Assembly: GCA_029216955.1 (NCBI GenBank)
Contig: JANAVB010010791.1
Coordinates: 10,361,086-10,425,085 of the forward strand
DNA: 64,000 nt
From: Iris pallida
Lineage: Eukaryota > Streptophyta > Magnoliopsida > Asparagales > Iridaceae
Reading direction: 5' to 3'
Shown: positions 33,545 through 44,480 of the stretch, one piece after another
Layout: each line of letters opens with the position of its first letter
Position numbering within the stretch: the first letter of the stretch is position 1
Made by a program: the position numbers and the translations under genes
The notes under the pieces: generated by a model
What the model was told of the DNA's origin: nothing
The model's database searches: none
The model's input: only the letters and a program-made list of their open reading frames with translations

Positions 33545-34731
33545 TTAAGGACGCTCGACTTTGCCGAAGATGATGGATTCTTCGTCTCGATTCCGCGGCG
33601 GGACTACAAAACAGACCCCTTGGGACGGGACTACTCGATTTACATGATGGACGGTCGTTATTTGTGTTTGCAACGACCGTAGAGGGTTATCTAATGTATA
33701 CATGGCATTCCAATGTGGAAGACTAGAATAATTAAAAGACACTCTATTATTGATGAAACACGAGATTTTATCCCACGGGATTACATTGTCCAGAGAGGGT
33801 GCATCTACATCAGCAGAGATATATTCCCCTAGCTCTTCATCTGTAAGTACTGGGATTGGATCAGGAGAGTCCACCACAGCTTTGATCCTGGGGTCCGAGA
33901 GGGCTATGTGGGCCTTCTCAGGCAGCTTGGATTGCGGCGGCTTGCCTTTAAGATGCACCTTCAGAGGTTTCTCCACTGTGCCTCCGGTGATTGGTGCCTT
34001 CCCTTGTAGTTTTGCCACAAGGGGAGCCGATGTCTGAGGCAGTTTTCCCTTGAGGCGTATCTTCAAGGGAGCTTCAGGAGCAGTTGGTGCTTTCCCGGGT
34101 AGCTTGATGTTCATGGGAGGCAACTTCTGAGGCAGTTTGCCTTTGAGTCGGATCTTCAAAGGAGCGTCGGGAGTCATCTCCGGCTCCATATCCGGCTCTG
34201 CTGCCGTTTTTGCTTTATCGTCAGCATCATTGGCTTCCTCCTCGTCAGGTGACTTGTACAAGGAGGAATCCGTGAAGTAGGCTTCAACCACTTTGAAAGG
34301 GTCAATGTCCGCGAACTCCATCTGGAAGACGTCGTTGGTGGACACGTACTTCATACATTGGTGGAGCGTGGATGGCACCACCATGTACTCATGCAGCCAT
34401 GGACGACCCAACAGAAGGTTGTAGTTGACGTCGGCGTCCACGACATAACAAGTCACCTCAGTTCTGAGGTTACCAATATGGCACTTTAATCGTATCTTGC
34501 CCAGTGGCTCGCTTTTGCTAGCGTTGAAGCCACTGATTGTTGTGTTGGATGGCGCCAGTCGGTACATTGGGATCCCCAATGTTGAGAGCAGCGTCTTCGG
34601 GGTGATGCTGAGGGAAGACCCTGGATCGATCTGAATCCGCTTCACCATGATAGAACCGATATACCCTGTATAATACAGCGGCCTGTTGTGTCGGTTGTGC
34701 TTGAGCAGCATGTCCTGTTGGGTGAAGGTTA
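33545..34731 (-). pseudogene. pol: Tat protease and repeat-bearing linker
   Basis: The frame enters from the solo-LTR junction (34736) and is open to 33545. The protease core is QIDPGSSLSITP (Asp at residue 29 counting from the Met at 34711), with the family's later LLGRPWLHE block. It is followed by a long acidic linker with a tandem peptide repeat (residues 183-255, PLKIRLKGK type) and then the lead-in to reverse transcriptase. Protease would cut the polyprotein. The stop at 33545 separates it from reverse transcriptase. Confidence 0.85.
33949..34165 (-). repeat. coding tandem repeat, P-[LM]-x-[IVA]-x-L-x-G-K
   Basis: Five copies: APLKIRLKGKLPQ, PMNIKLPGKAP, APLKIRLKGKLPQ, APLVAKLQGKAP and KPLKVHLKGKPPQ. 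Element C has a different repeat with the same PLxIxL core at the same place (57536-57760). Confidence 0.85.
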
Positions 34732-35531
34732 TATTGTGTCACGACCCGCACCCACTGTGAGGGTACGAGAATGTAACAGCGCCCAGCCTACGCCGCAGTG
34801 TCGGTGGTAGAACACTGTCCTAGGTCATGAACTATAACTAACTAACATGTAAATACTCTCCAAAAGGAGGCCAACACAGAGGTACAACTCAATCACAATC
34901 TAGAGATTGAATATGGCACGATAATTAGATAAGAAAATCCTCAACTGAGGAACAACAGAAAAGAAATACAAGTCTTATTATCTCTAAAAATATACAACTC
35001 TGAAAATAAGACAACAACTAAACATGAAGAGAAAGGACAGTCTAAGCTATCTATACTATGCAAGGGTATCATCCTCAGCAGCTGCCTGAACCTCCCCAGG
35101 GGTCCAGGTCGCGAGTGTCATCTAGGGAAGCTCCAAGTAAGGGGTGCAGGGTTCCTCATCATCCTCTGTAAAATTTTCAACAGGTACGGTCAGGACGGGA
35201 GCGAGAACAGTACATCTCAACAGTTCATAGCAGGTTTGAAAATATAATCATGCAGTAAAGTAAGATATAGATACTGAAGGAAATGCAGTATGTAAACAGA
35301 GAGAGAACTGTAATAGAAATATCTACTATAAGTAGAGAGCTACCACTGACTAGTGATTTAGAGTACAAAGTCGACATGTGAACGGCTTGATTGTACATGG
35401 CTATACTAAAGAGGCGTACATGGCTATTCTACTTTAGAAATTGTTCACATGGCTATTTTTACTCTCCCATACCCCAAATAATACACAAGGATCCAAACAA
35501 GTTATGTTACATACATGCTTCTATGTAACAG

Positions 35532-35711
35532 CCCCCGAAGGGTGATAAGCCTCCGAAAGGTGATAAGCCCCCAAAGGGTGATATGCCTCCAAAGGGTGAT
35601 AAGCCTCCGAAAGGTGATAAGCCCCCAAAGGGTGATATGCCCCCAAAGGGTGATAAGCCTCCGAAAGGTGATAAGCCTCCAAAGGGTGATATGCCCCCGA
35701 AGGGTGATAAG
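35532..35711. repeat. 18-bp minisatellite, 10 copies
   Basis: Ten units of the type CCCCCAAAGGGTGATAAG occur, with CCTCCGAAAGG and GATATG variants arranged with a tendency to a 54-base higher period. The open frames through it (PFGG repeats) are by-products. Confidence 0.95.
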
Positions 35712-36415
35712 GATTCAAAGAAGACTCTGTGATCATATGGGTATATGTCACAAGTGATCAAAGAACCAAAGAAGCATATGATACACTATGTAAGTGAAAC
35801 GCACAGAACATAGAGTATCCGATGCTCCCTGAAGGGATAACATCTCAAGAAGGGATCCATATAGTACTAATCCGTATGACCAACGTGACAGTATCAAGTA
35901 AAGTAATTTAATACAGAAAATAATTCTAAGCAGGATATAAAATGATCAAAGAATGTACTCGCCTCGTATCTGAATGTCTGAAGTAAATGTACTGTCCGAG
36001 ATGAGATTCCTGACTCCTAGTTAGAGCAACACAAGTCAAGATGTATACAGGGGATGATAATAGTAATCTATAATGCATCTGCATGCTGTCTAAGTCAACT
36101 AGACTAAAGTCAACACTTGGTCAACTCTAGTCAACCATACTAGTCAAACTAGGTCAAACTAGGTCCAACAAGTCTAAACTAGTCTAAGCAAGTCTAGCTT
36201 AGTCTATACTAGGACACACAAGCTTATACTAGCTAATACATACCATTTCAAGGCTATTCAAGCCTAAGCCAAGCCAAGCCAACACATAAAGTCAACAAGT
36301 CATCTAACCCTACCATGAATACATACTCAACTTGGCATTCAAGGTCACATAGAGACATATACATATCTATATACATTACATTTGGTTATAATTTCTATTC
36401 ATTAGGAACCATCTC

Positions 36416-36472
36416 ATATATATATACATATATATATGGGCTCAAAACATAAATAGAAATATATATATATTG
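36416..36472. repeat. short TA-rich tract
   Basis: ATATATATATACATATATATATG and AATATATATATATTG lie here, the same LTR position that holds a 200-bp TA microsatellite at 23671-23872. Confidence 0.8.
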
Positions 36473-37449
36473 TATCCACAAAGAGAGAGGGAAAGGACAT
36501 ATCATGGCAAGGTGGGTGTCTATACTAGAGTATGTGTCTATGTGTAGTGTTGTGAGGGTGTGGCATGGTACATGGGATATAGGCCATAGTTTGTTAGTTA
36601 CATGAGATTGTGTGTGTGTAGGAGATGTGTGAGAGTGTTGAATGTGTTTAGCTAGTGTAGTGTGACAGGAAATACATATGAGGTTGACAGTTTATATGAA
36701 ATCATATTGACAGTAACATTTAGATGACAGTTAGCAGTTAAAGCATTTGTTAAACTAACAATTCAACATGTAAAGAACTGAGGATAACTCAGTGTGACTC
36801 AGGAATTCGATTCCAGTGTGTGTATGGGTGTGTAATATTCTCAGGAATGTGCAATTCACAGTGGCAATGCTACATGTAATTGGGTTCCAGATTTCAGGAA
36901 AAAAGAAAAGGAAAATCAACCAATAAACCTATACTAATCTCAGGTTTTATATCAAAACAAAACCCAGTAAAAAGGAAAGGAGTTCATATCATATTAATCC
37001 TACACTATTCTCAGGTTTTATATGTGCAGGGCATATGTGCAGTGTGTGTGTGTGAAAACTGTGTGGTAGGAATATGACAGAAAAATGTGTGGTTTTTAGA
37101 GTTCAATTTTGTGTGTGTGAATGGCATGAGAGGGTGTATGGGTGAGTGTGTGTGTCTTGTGTGTAAGACAATAGAAAATAGTGCATTGGAAGTTCAAAAC
37201 AGTATGGTGATCACATGACAGTTCAAAGGAACCTAGTAGCAACTATTACATAAGCACATGAATTAATCTAAGTAATTGACATCAAAATTTTAGCTTAAAG
37301 AGGGAATCTAACTTCAGATTTTCAAGCTAAGAGCATGTATTAGAGGATATATGAAAACCTATATCAACCAATGAAATTAAACAAACAACTACATATATTT
37401 ATACACAACCTTAAATCCAAACTACATTAACATTCAAACCCATGTTTCA

Positions 37450-38060
37450 GGTTCACAAATAGGAAAACTCAGTTTTCACAGTTCAGTTTAGAGTTTTAGG
37501 AATGTTGGGCAATGAATTCAGTTTACATGGCTAAACAAAGCTCAGTTGAGAGTGTCATGAAAACAGTGTGGCATGTGTAAACCTGGGAAAAACAGTGAGG
37601 TGATACAAGGAATCAGTGAATGGAAAACAGGAATACATTTGTGTATGAAACCATCCTGAAATCAGTGAGGTGCACTAGGAAGAATCAGTGCAACATTGTA
37701 CATTGTTCAAACCTGGAAATAGTGAGTAACAAATCCTAGAAATAAGTGAATACCAAAACCTGTATACATGAGTGACCCTGTGTGCAGTGTCTATAGGAAG
37801 TAGGGAAAAATCAGTGAGTGTTCAAAGAAAAATAGTGTATTTACAATGTGTGAACCTGGGAAAACAGGGAATGGCAATAACCTGTGTGCAGTGCTTTTGA
37901 AATCAGTGAAGATCAGTGAATGGGCAGTGTGTGATACAAATAGGAAATAGGAAAATTAGTAAACAACCATAGGAAAACAGTGAAATGAAAAACATGACAG
38001 TGTAGTATAATATGAAATTAGGAAAACAGTGATTCATTCTCAGTTAAGGGAAGAACAACT
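37450..38060 (-). repeat. degenerate CAGTGA / AACCTGGGAAA repeats
   Basis: AACCTGGGAAAAACAGTGAG-like strings, and shorter ATCAGTGAAT or AACAGTG words, recur over 20 times in 600 bases at irregular spacing. The LTR at 21044 lacks an equivalent expansion, which explains most of the extra length of this copy. Confidence 0.6.
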
Positions 38061-38784
38061 CAGGAATTAAGAATTGTATCAATACCATTCAGTTCTAAAA
38101 AGACAGGAAACCAATCTACCAATTAAAACAAGACTCAACCAATTGAAATCAAGGCATGAACCCCAAACTCAGTTTTAAACCATCATTTCTAAATCCTTAA
38201 TAAACTGTGAACAACATAACCCCATTCATTCTCTATTTAAAAGGCTCTCAGGTTATCAGGAATTGAATACACCAACAGTCCACCCATTCAATAAAATTCG
38301 GGAACCAAGCCCCATGCTAACGATATGTAGGCTAAGCTTATGTATGAATGTACGATCAAACATGTAATTTAATCATTCAAACTCAGTTCACTGTTTTGAA
38401 TCAAAACTTCAGTCTATTGTCAAGTAGCCCAACCTATATGTCCAATTTCCATTCTCAAACCAAAAGTCTAATTCGAATGTAAACATTGTACTATCATGGG
38501 CTAACAATCATGTAGGAGTAATTATCATTTGAAAACATCAATAAACAAGGTTTTAAATAGTTTAGGAAATTCGAAAAAGACAATGTATCAGGTATGTTAT
38601 CAGTGATTTCCAACTTCACATTCAAATCCCCATTCACAAGCAAACAACCTATACTAACATGTACACTCGATTAATCATAGATCATTAATCATGCTAGGAT
38701 CTTAATTAGCAAATTAAACATGAATTAAAACCATTAAAACTGAAATAAAACAGAGAACAAAACAAAATAGTACAAAACTGGACC

Positions 38785-39345
38785 AATCCTCGTGCACGAG
38801 TTCAGCCATGTCCAGAGCACGACACAGGACACTTCGTGTCACGTGCACTTACCCACGAGTTTGCCATGGATAGTTCTAGGGGCCCATCACCCTGTATCAG
38901 GTCAAAACCGTGTCGTATCCAAGAAATGTGAGAGTATCAGACACGATTTCCGTGCGTGTGCACACAGTGTCAAATCTGTGCGCGTGCGATTTCTCCGCGT
39001 GTAGTGAACCATATGCTCCCAAATTTTGGGAGCATGATGACAGTCATTGCCCCCTACTCTCCACGAGTTTTCGTGTCCCGAAGTGTCTTGAGCATCGAGA
39101 TCTCAGTGTCGGGTAGCAGGACAGTATGTGTGGCCTGTGCGGTGTGTTCGTGTCCCTGTGTGGACACGACACGACCCCGAAATCACAAAACAGAGACACA
39201 AATCTAAGGACGAACCCTAGATCTAGGATTTCAATCAAAAACATTAGCAAAAATAACAAACATAAATGGTTGGGGCATTTCATCGAACACCCTAACCTAG
39301 CAATGGATACGTGTACGATACAGACACGAAATAAATCTTCCTTGA
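38785..39345. repeat. GACAC/GTGTC-rich domain in solo LTR
   Basis: It holds GACACG, GTGTCC, CGTGTC and related words on both strands, at the same position from the LTR start as 21995-22680 and 25490-26145. Confidence 0.7.
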
Positions 39346-40296
39346 CACGAAACCAAGTCCTACAGCTAGGGGACTCCTAGGGCTTTCCAAATATGCAAGA
39401 AAACTGGTATTTCATAGAGAGAATGAGAAGTTACCTATTGGTGTTCTTCTCCTAAAGAAGCTTCAAAATGGGGATCCTTCATGCTAATTCCAAAGCTCCA
39501 AATTGTCCCAAATTTGAGAATGACCTCCATAAACAGTAGAAGAAGGAAATTTAGATCACTATGGAAGAAGTTGCAATGAAAAATGGACTACTATTGAATA
39601 AACTATGAAGAAGTTTCAATGGAGAACAAACCTTTCCTTAGAAAAATGAAGGAATGAATAAAAAGGAGGCACAAACTTTGAGAGGGATTTTATAGTGTTG
39701 GGAGGGGGATCCCTAGGCTGGTCATAAATGATAGGGTTAGGGTTTTGGGATGAATCTAATGGTTCTCATTCCATCTAGCCTATCCAATGGCCTAGAATCT
39801 AGGTTTTGCACATGACTTAAATGCAACCTAGTTAACTCTAACCATCATGACTAAATCAAAACTAATCAATACTAACCATCACTAACCATGGCTAGCTAAG
39901 TCTAGGTATGACTAATCTAGGTTAGGTCAATCTAGGTTAGGGCTAAACACAACACAAGGCAATTGATTAAAATAATATTTAAATCACACCATTCTAAATA
40001 ATCATTTTAAATTCCAAAATAATATATATTAAATTTAAATATTTCAAAAATGATAAAAATATCCTTAAATAAAAAATGATAAATGAAATACCCTAATCAC
40101 ATGGCTAGGCTCTAGGGTATACAGTCTCTACGGTTTCACTAGCAAAACACCAAAGTCATAAGTCATGATTTAAAATAGTTTTAAAATGATTAAAAATTAC
40201 CAAAAACCATATCATTATTTAAATATCAATAAATAATAATTATAAATACAAAATTTCAAAATTACCCTTATCTGGAAAACTGGGTGTTACATATTG

Positions 40297-41099
40297 GGGA
40301 TAACCTCATCCGTACAATGATAATGCGCACTTGTAGTTGGGAGATCTTCAGGCTGCTTGACCTGACTGATGAAGGACTCAGCATCCTTCAGGACTTCACA
40401 GAGAGCTTCGCGAGTGTCCTTGAAAAGACGAAGGAGCTCAAACAGAGAAAGGCGGGTAGGAGTACTGGCAAGTTGTGCCAGTATATCGAAGTTGTGGGGC
40501 TTGGCTAGCCCCGAAGCATTCTCCTTTCGCAGAGGCCTGTTGAAACGAGCCTCTACATGCTTCTATTTATTAGCTGCTGGAGGCTTGGACGGACCCCCTT
40601 CCTCGGTAGCAGGGACGGTGCAAGGAGGCACCACCTCGACGGCCGCTTCGTCGGGTTGGGCGTTCTGTTGTGAACGCGTTTATACAGGAAGAGCCTCTTC
40701 TGCGGAGGAAGAGACCATACGGCAAGACTTGATTTTCTTGCCTTTGGTTTTGGAGGTAGAGCGTACCTCCAGTTGAGTAACCTCGGAGACGAGATCAGGG
40801 TAAACCCATAAGATCTCTCCCCGAGATGTGGTGAGTGGGATGAGTGCACTCACGTTGTCATGAGTAGGTGGTAAGTTAACCACCTCCATTGTCGCCTTAG
40901 GGATGGGGACGACGCCATCTTGTGTTGTAGTTGGAGGCAAGGTGCCGAACTGGAGTGACACCATATTGGCCGAAACCGTCTTCTCCTCGTAGTCGATGGA
41001 GATAACATCCGCATTGATCATGCGCTGGATGTAGTTTTTGAGGATGTAGCAATCCTTGGTTGGTTGTCCAACAAATCGATGGTAGTGACTGTAGGTCCT
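40297..41099 (-). pseudogene. gag: Tat gag, zinc-knuckle and C-terminal part
   Basis: The minus strand begins in mid-domain at about 41099 with the Tat-type knuckle (HYHRFVGQPTKDCYIL) and continues with VSANMVSLQFGTLPP and IPKATMEVVNLPP, the same blocks as in C at 56030-56280. Stops lie at 40680 and about 40562. The last block (HNFDILAQLASTPTRLSLFE, to 40297) leads into protease beyond the solo LTR. The N-terminal gag and leader are absent because element C begins here. Confidence 0.85.
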
Positions 41100-41218
41100 A
41101 AAAAATCAAGTTGCACACATCAACAAAGCCAGAAAATTAAGAAAATACAACTTTTAGATGAACTGCACAGACATCAGATTGCGCATCCATCGGATTTTGC
41201 ATACTAGATTGCGCACAC
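41100..41218 (+). mobile_element. start of the 5' LTR of element C
   Basis: Gag of B ends here and GATTGCGCATCC, GATTGCGCAC words appear, continuing after element E as GCGCAGG and TGCGCAATCC words (52185 on). The exact first base of the LTR cannot be fixed without the 3' LTR. CACAC at 41214-41218 is the left copy of the target duplication of E. Confidence 0.6.
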
Positions 41219-44200
41219 TGTCACCCTCATTTCCCGTATTTCGTACTCGTATCTGGATTTTTGCATGTATTTTTATTTTTTTTAACTTGTGGGATTTCGA
41301 TATTTCTCGTATTTTGGTTTGGGCATGGCTCGGTTTTATTGGGGATGGTTTGGTTTGGCTTGGTTTATCATGAGCATTGGATCACCCTAGCCCTATGCTA
41401 CACCCTCAACCCACCACAACTCCCCCACTTTATAACCTCCACCTACCACTCTCTCTCCTCATAACTTCCACCATTAATTTTTTTTTCTTCTTCTTCTTCT
41501 TCTTCTCCTTCCTCCACAACTCTCCTAACCCTAGGCAAGTGCACCTTGCCACTTCATGACAGCCCTATTTTCTTGGTTTATTTGCTAGAATAGGACATGG
41601 TGATCAACATTAGGACTTGCTATTTTGTGATTTGGAGCTTCCATTGTTCTAGATCTAGGTTTAGCTATTTTCGAATTTTGTATGGTTTGATCTACTTTAG
41701 TTGGATTTTACGGTTTTTGATGCTTCCATGTGGAAGAGCATTCAGTTTCACCCAAGATGGAGCTTTGGGAATCCGGATTTGGAGTTCGGATGGTCAAGTT
41801 GTAAGCTTTTGAAGCTTTGGGTTCAGCCATGGTGTTCTTGCTGTCTGGAGAAGACAGTGAGCAGTGTGTGCAGAGCTGTTTAGCTTACGCACCCTGAGCT
41901 ATGCGCGCTCCTTAGCGCTGCGTACGCAGACTTGAGTACGCTTTCTGTTGGAAGCGTGACTCCTTGAGCGTGCGTGACTTTTTACCCACGCTGCTCTCTG
42001 TAGCGTGCGTGACTTTTCCCCTACGCTGCTCTCTGTAGCGTACGTGACTTTTCACCCACGCTGCTCTCTGTAGCGGGCGCGACTTTTCACCCACGCTGCT
42101 CTCTGTAGCGAGCGTGACTTTTCACCCATGCTGCTCTCTGTAGCGTGCGTGACTTTTTCTCCACGCTGCTCTCTGTAGCGTGCATGACTTTTCACCCACG
42201 CTGCTCTCTGTAGCGTGCGTGACTTTTCACCCATGCTGCTCTCTGTAGCGTGCGTGACTTTTCACCCACGCTGCTCTCTGTAGCGTGCGTGACTTTTCAC
42301 CTACGCTGCTCTCTGTAGCGTGCGTGACTTTTCACCTACGCTGCTCTCTGTAGCGTGCGTGACTTTTCACCTATGCTGCTCTCTCAGCATACGTGACTTT
42401 TTACGTACACTGCTCCCTTGAGCGTGCGTGACTTTTCACGTACGCAGCTCCCTTGAGCGTGCGTGACTTTTCACCAACGCAGCTCTCTGTAGCGTGCGTG
42501 ACTTTTCCCCCACGCTGCTCTCTGGCGTGCGTGACTTTTCACGTACGCAGCTCTTTCAGCGTGCGTGACTTTTCGTACGCTGCTCTCTTGACCCTTTGCT
42601 TAAACCCTTGGCTCTTGGAATTTTGGTTTTATTTCTTTAAGCTTGGCTCTTCTATAACCCTGTACTTTGATATTTTATTAGATATTTTAAGCCCATTTTA
42701 TATCCTTACGCCTTTTGTCATGAACTTGATTTTACTTAATATGTTTGGAATGAGTTTTGTACATGGCATGGTATGACAAGGAACTAGCATAACACGACAG
42801 TGACCCGTAGTGGTGCACTCCTGACATGAGCAACCTGACATGATAGTGGCCCATCGTGGCGCACTCCTGACAAGTACCCTGACATGATTTATTTTAATGC
42901 TGTTACTTGACTTGCCTTGACACCGTGGGTAGTTCTTTCTTGCTTGCTTGTTAAATCCACTTGTCCTGTCTTACATCATGTCTAGGATGGGACTCCTGAG
43001 TACCACGGTCAGGAGTACCTACTAAAATAGATTAAGGTTAATAACTAGAATAACACATTAGTCATGAAGAGATGACACAGCTACGGGCAATCCCGTTACC
43101 TGGGCGCTCTTGGGATCTGTAGCCTGCCGTCGAGTAGGGCACATTTCCAGCACACCGTCGCGTGTTGCACCCTCTAAGTCACCTAAGGGTACATTTGTCT
43201 TCTGGACGATGTACCCACCTGAATTCAACCCCTAACTTTCGACCTGGGTAGCCTGGATGGTCTGCAGCGCTTGTGGCTGTGGAACAATCTCACTGCATCT
43301 TGTTAGTAATTAGGCCTGTGATAACCCTAGTTAGTTAAAGTAGTAAGCCGTAGGATCTGCTTGGCCGTGATTGATTGAATGAGGTATAACCAGTCTAGTC
43401 ATGCCTTGATCCCATGTAAGATTGCTTCCCGTCTTGATTATTTATATTACTTATCTTGCCGATAAATGGTGGGAAACCAAGCTCTATTCAGATGAAGGGT
43501 TACAACCCCGGTCCTTGTTTGGTTTACGGGTTGTAACCTGGCTATCGGAATAAGTTCCATGGTTATCTAGTCGTATATCATCCTGACATATTTTCGTAAT
43601 TTTAGTTTTAATATTAGATTTTCTGTACTGATTGCTGGCTTTTGTTCTTATTTCGTGGCCTCCTTGTGGCACTTGCTCTTTCTGGGGTTTGACCCAGCTG
43701 GTTTTGTATGGCCAGATTTCGGAGCAGCTCCCGAGGATCTACCAAGCTTCCAACCCAATGGTGAACACTAGACGAAATCCGGGCCAAGAGTGGGTTTTCT
43801 ATTTTGTTTCGCTCACTCTATTGTAAAAATTATTCTTTTGAGGCGTTTAGCCGACGAGCACCTGTTAGCTCGAAGTACTTTTACTTACTGTCTGCCTACG
43901 GGCTGTAAACATGATTGACAAATCCTAGGGTTGATCATGTATGACTAAACTCTTGTTAGTCCTAACATTTTGTAATGACTAGCTTCATGATCAGCTGAAT
44001 ATGTAATATTTGGGACGCCTTATTATTGTATATTTAATGATCATACATCTTACGGCTTTACTTACTTGTGGTGATTGAGACACTAGGCTTGTTCATGACC
44101 ATAAGAGACTGTTGGCTTGTAGAAAATCCTCACATATCTAGACAGCCGTGACCGTATATCGAGGTGGTTTCCATTTCAATATACGTAGCTGGCTATGTCT

Positions 44201-44238
44201 GCCCCCGCTCTCCAGTATTCTGGTTCTGGGGCGTGACA
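41219..44238 (+). mobile_element. 5' LTR of element E, 3020 bp
   Basis: It starts TGTCACCCTCATTTCCC and ends CTGGGGCGTGACA. A TATA-like TTTATAAC at 41429 precedes a CT-rich stretch and a GAG-like AGGACATGGTG. It includes an 18-copy minisatellite (41968-42590). The small open frames in it are not supported as genes. Confidence 0.95.
41968..42590 (+). repeat. 35-bp minisatellite, 18 copies, in 5' LTR
   Basis: The unit is GCGTGCGTGACTTTTCACCC then ACGCTGCTCTCTGTA. Counting GACTTTT gives 18 units, the last five shorter or diverged (CACGTACGCAGCTC). ACGC..GCGT within each unit is palindromic. Confidence 0.95.
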
Positions 44239-44480
44239 TGGTTTAAGTGGTGGCCCATGCAGGTCTTGTAAATCAAGAAATATGAGGGTTTACCAGATAG
44301 ATGTCTCAATCAATACTCGTCCTTGATCTCTGTTCGTATCCTCTGAATCCCTGGATTCTTGCCCTGATCCTGTGCTTATATCATTGATCTGTCCTGGTCC
44401 TTTCCTCAATTGTTCCCTGTGTCATCTTCTTCAGCGGCACTGTACCTGATCTTACCGATCGATGAGGTGGAGCACATCCC
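44239..44480 (+). mobile_element. primer site region and leader of E
   Basis: The base after the LTR starts TGGTTTAAGTGGTGGCCC, the place and TGG start expected of a primer-binding site, but it does not fit the common Met-type site. AGTGGTGGCCCATGCAGG is shared with the decayed chromovirus at 10355-10385. Confidence 0.55.

Larger units (their letters stand above)
34737..40291 (-). mobile_element. complete solo LTR of family X, 5555 bp, with target duplication
   Basis: On the plus strand it starts TGTCACGACCC and ends GGGTGTTACA, the reverse of TGTAACACCC...GGGTCGTGACA. TATTG precedes (34732-34736) and follows (40292-40296) it: a perfect 5-bp target duplication. It sits inside the gag-protease frame of Tat element B, and B's reading frame resumes without shift on the other side. 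It contains no gag, pol or primer site, so it is a single LTR left by recombination between the two LTRs of an element. Its minus-strand TATA (about 39690) lies 600 bases from its start. At 5.5 kb it is among the longest LTR sizes known for plants. Confidence 0.9.
26553..41100 (-). mobile_element. Tat-lineage Ty3/Gypsy element B, 5' part missing
   Basis: It runs right to left: end of gag (40297-41099), protease and linker, reverse transcriptase, RNase H, additional RNase H, integrase (ending 29745), tail-to-tail region with hairpins and an antisense ORF, and the 3' LTR (26553-28728). The second RNase H downstream of the usual one places it in the Tat group. A 5555-bp solo LTR interrupts it at 34737-40291. 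At about 41100 its gag stops in mid-domain against element C; the rest of gag and the 5' LTR are not in the window. Several stops and frameshifts make it inactive. Confidence 0.85.

Noticed and set aside
35507..35761. Repeat protein with PFGG units
   Set aside because: It is a by-product of the 18-bp minisatellite; all frames through a repeat whose unit is a multiple of three stay open.
41950..42590. Minus-strand open frames with KSHARYREQRG-like repeats
   Set aside because: They are translation of the 35-bp minisatellite, present in both LTRs of E; non-coding.
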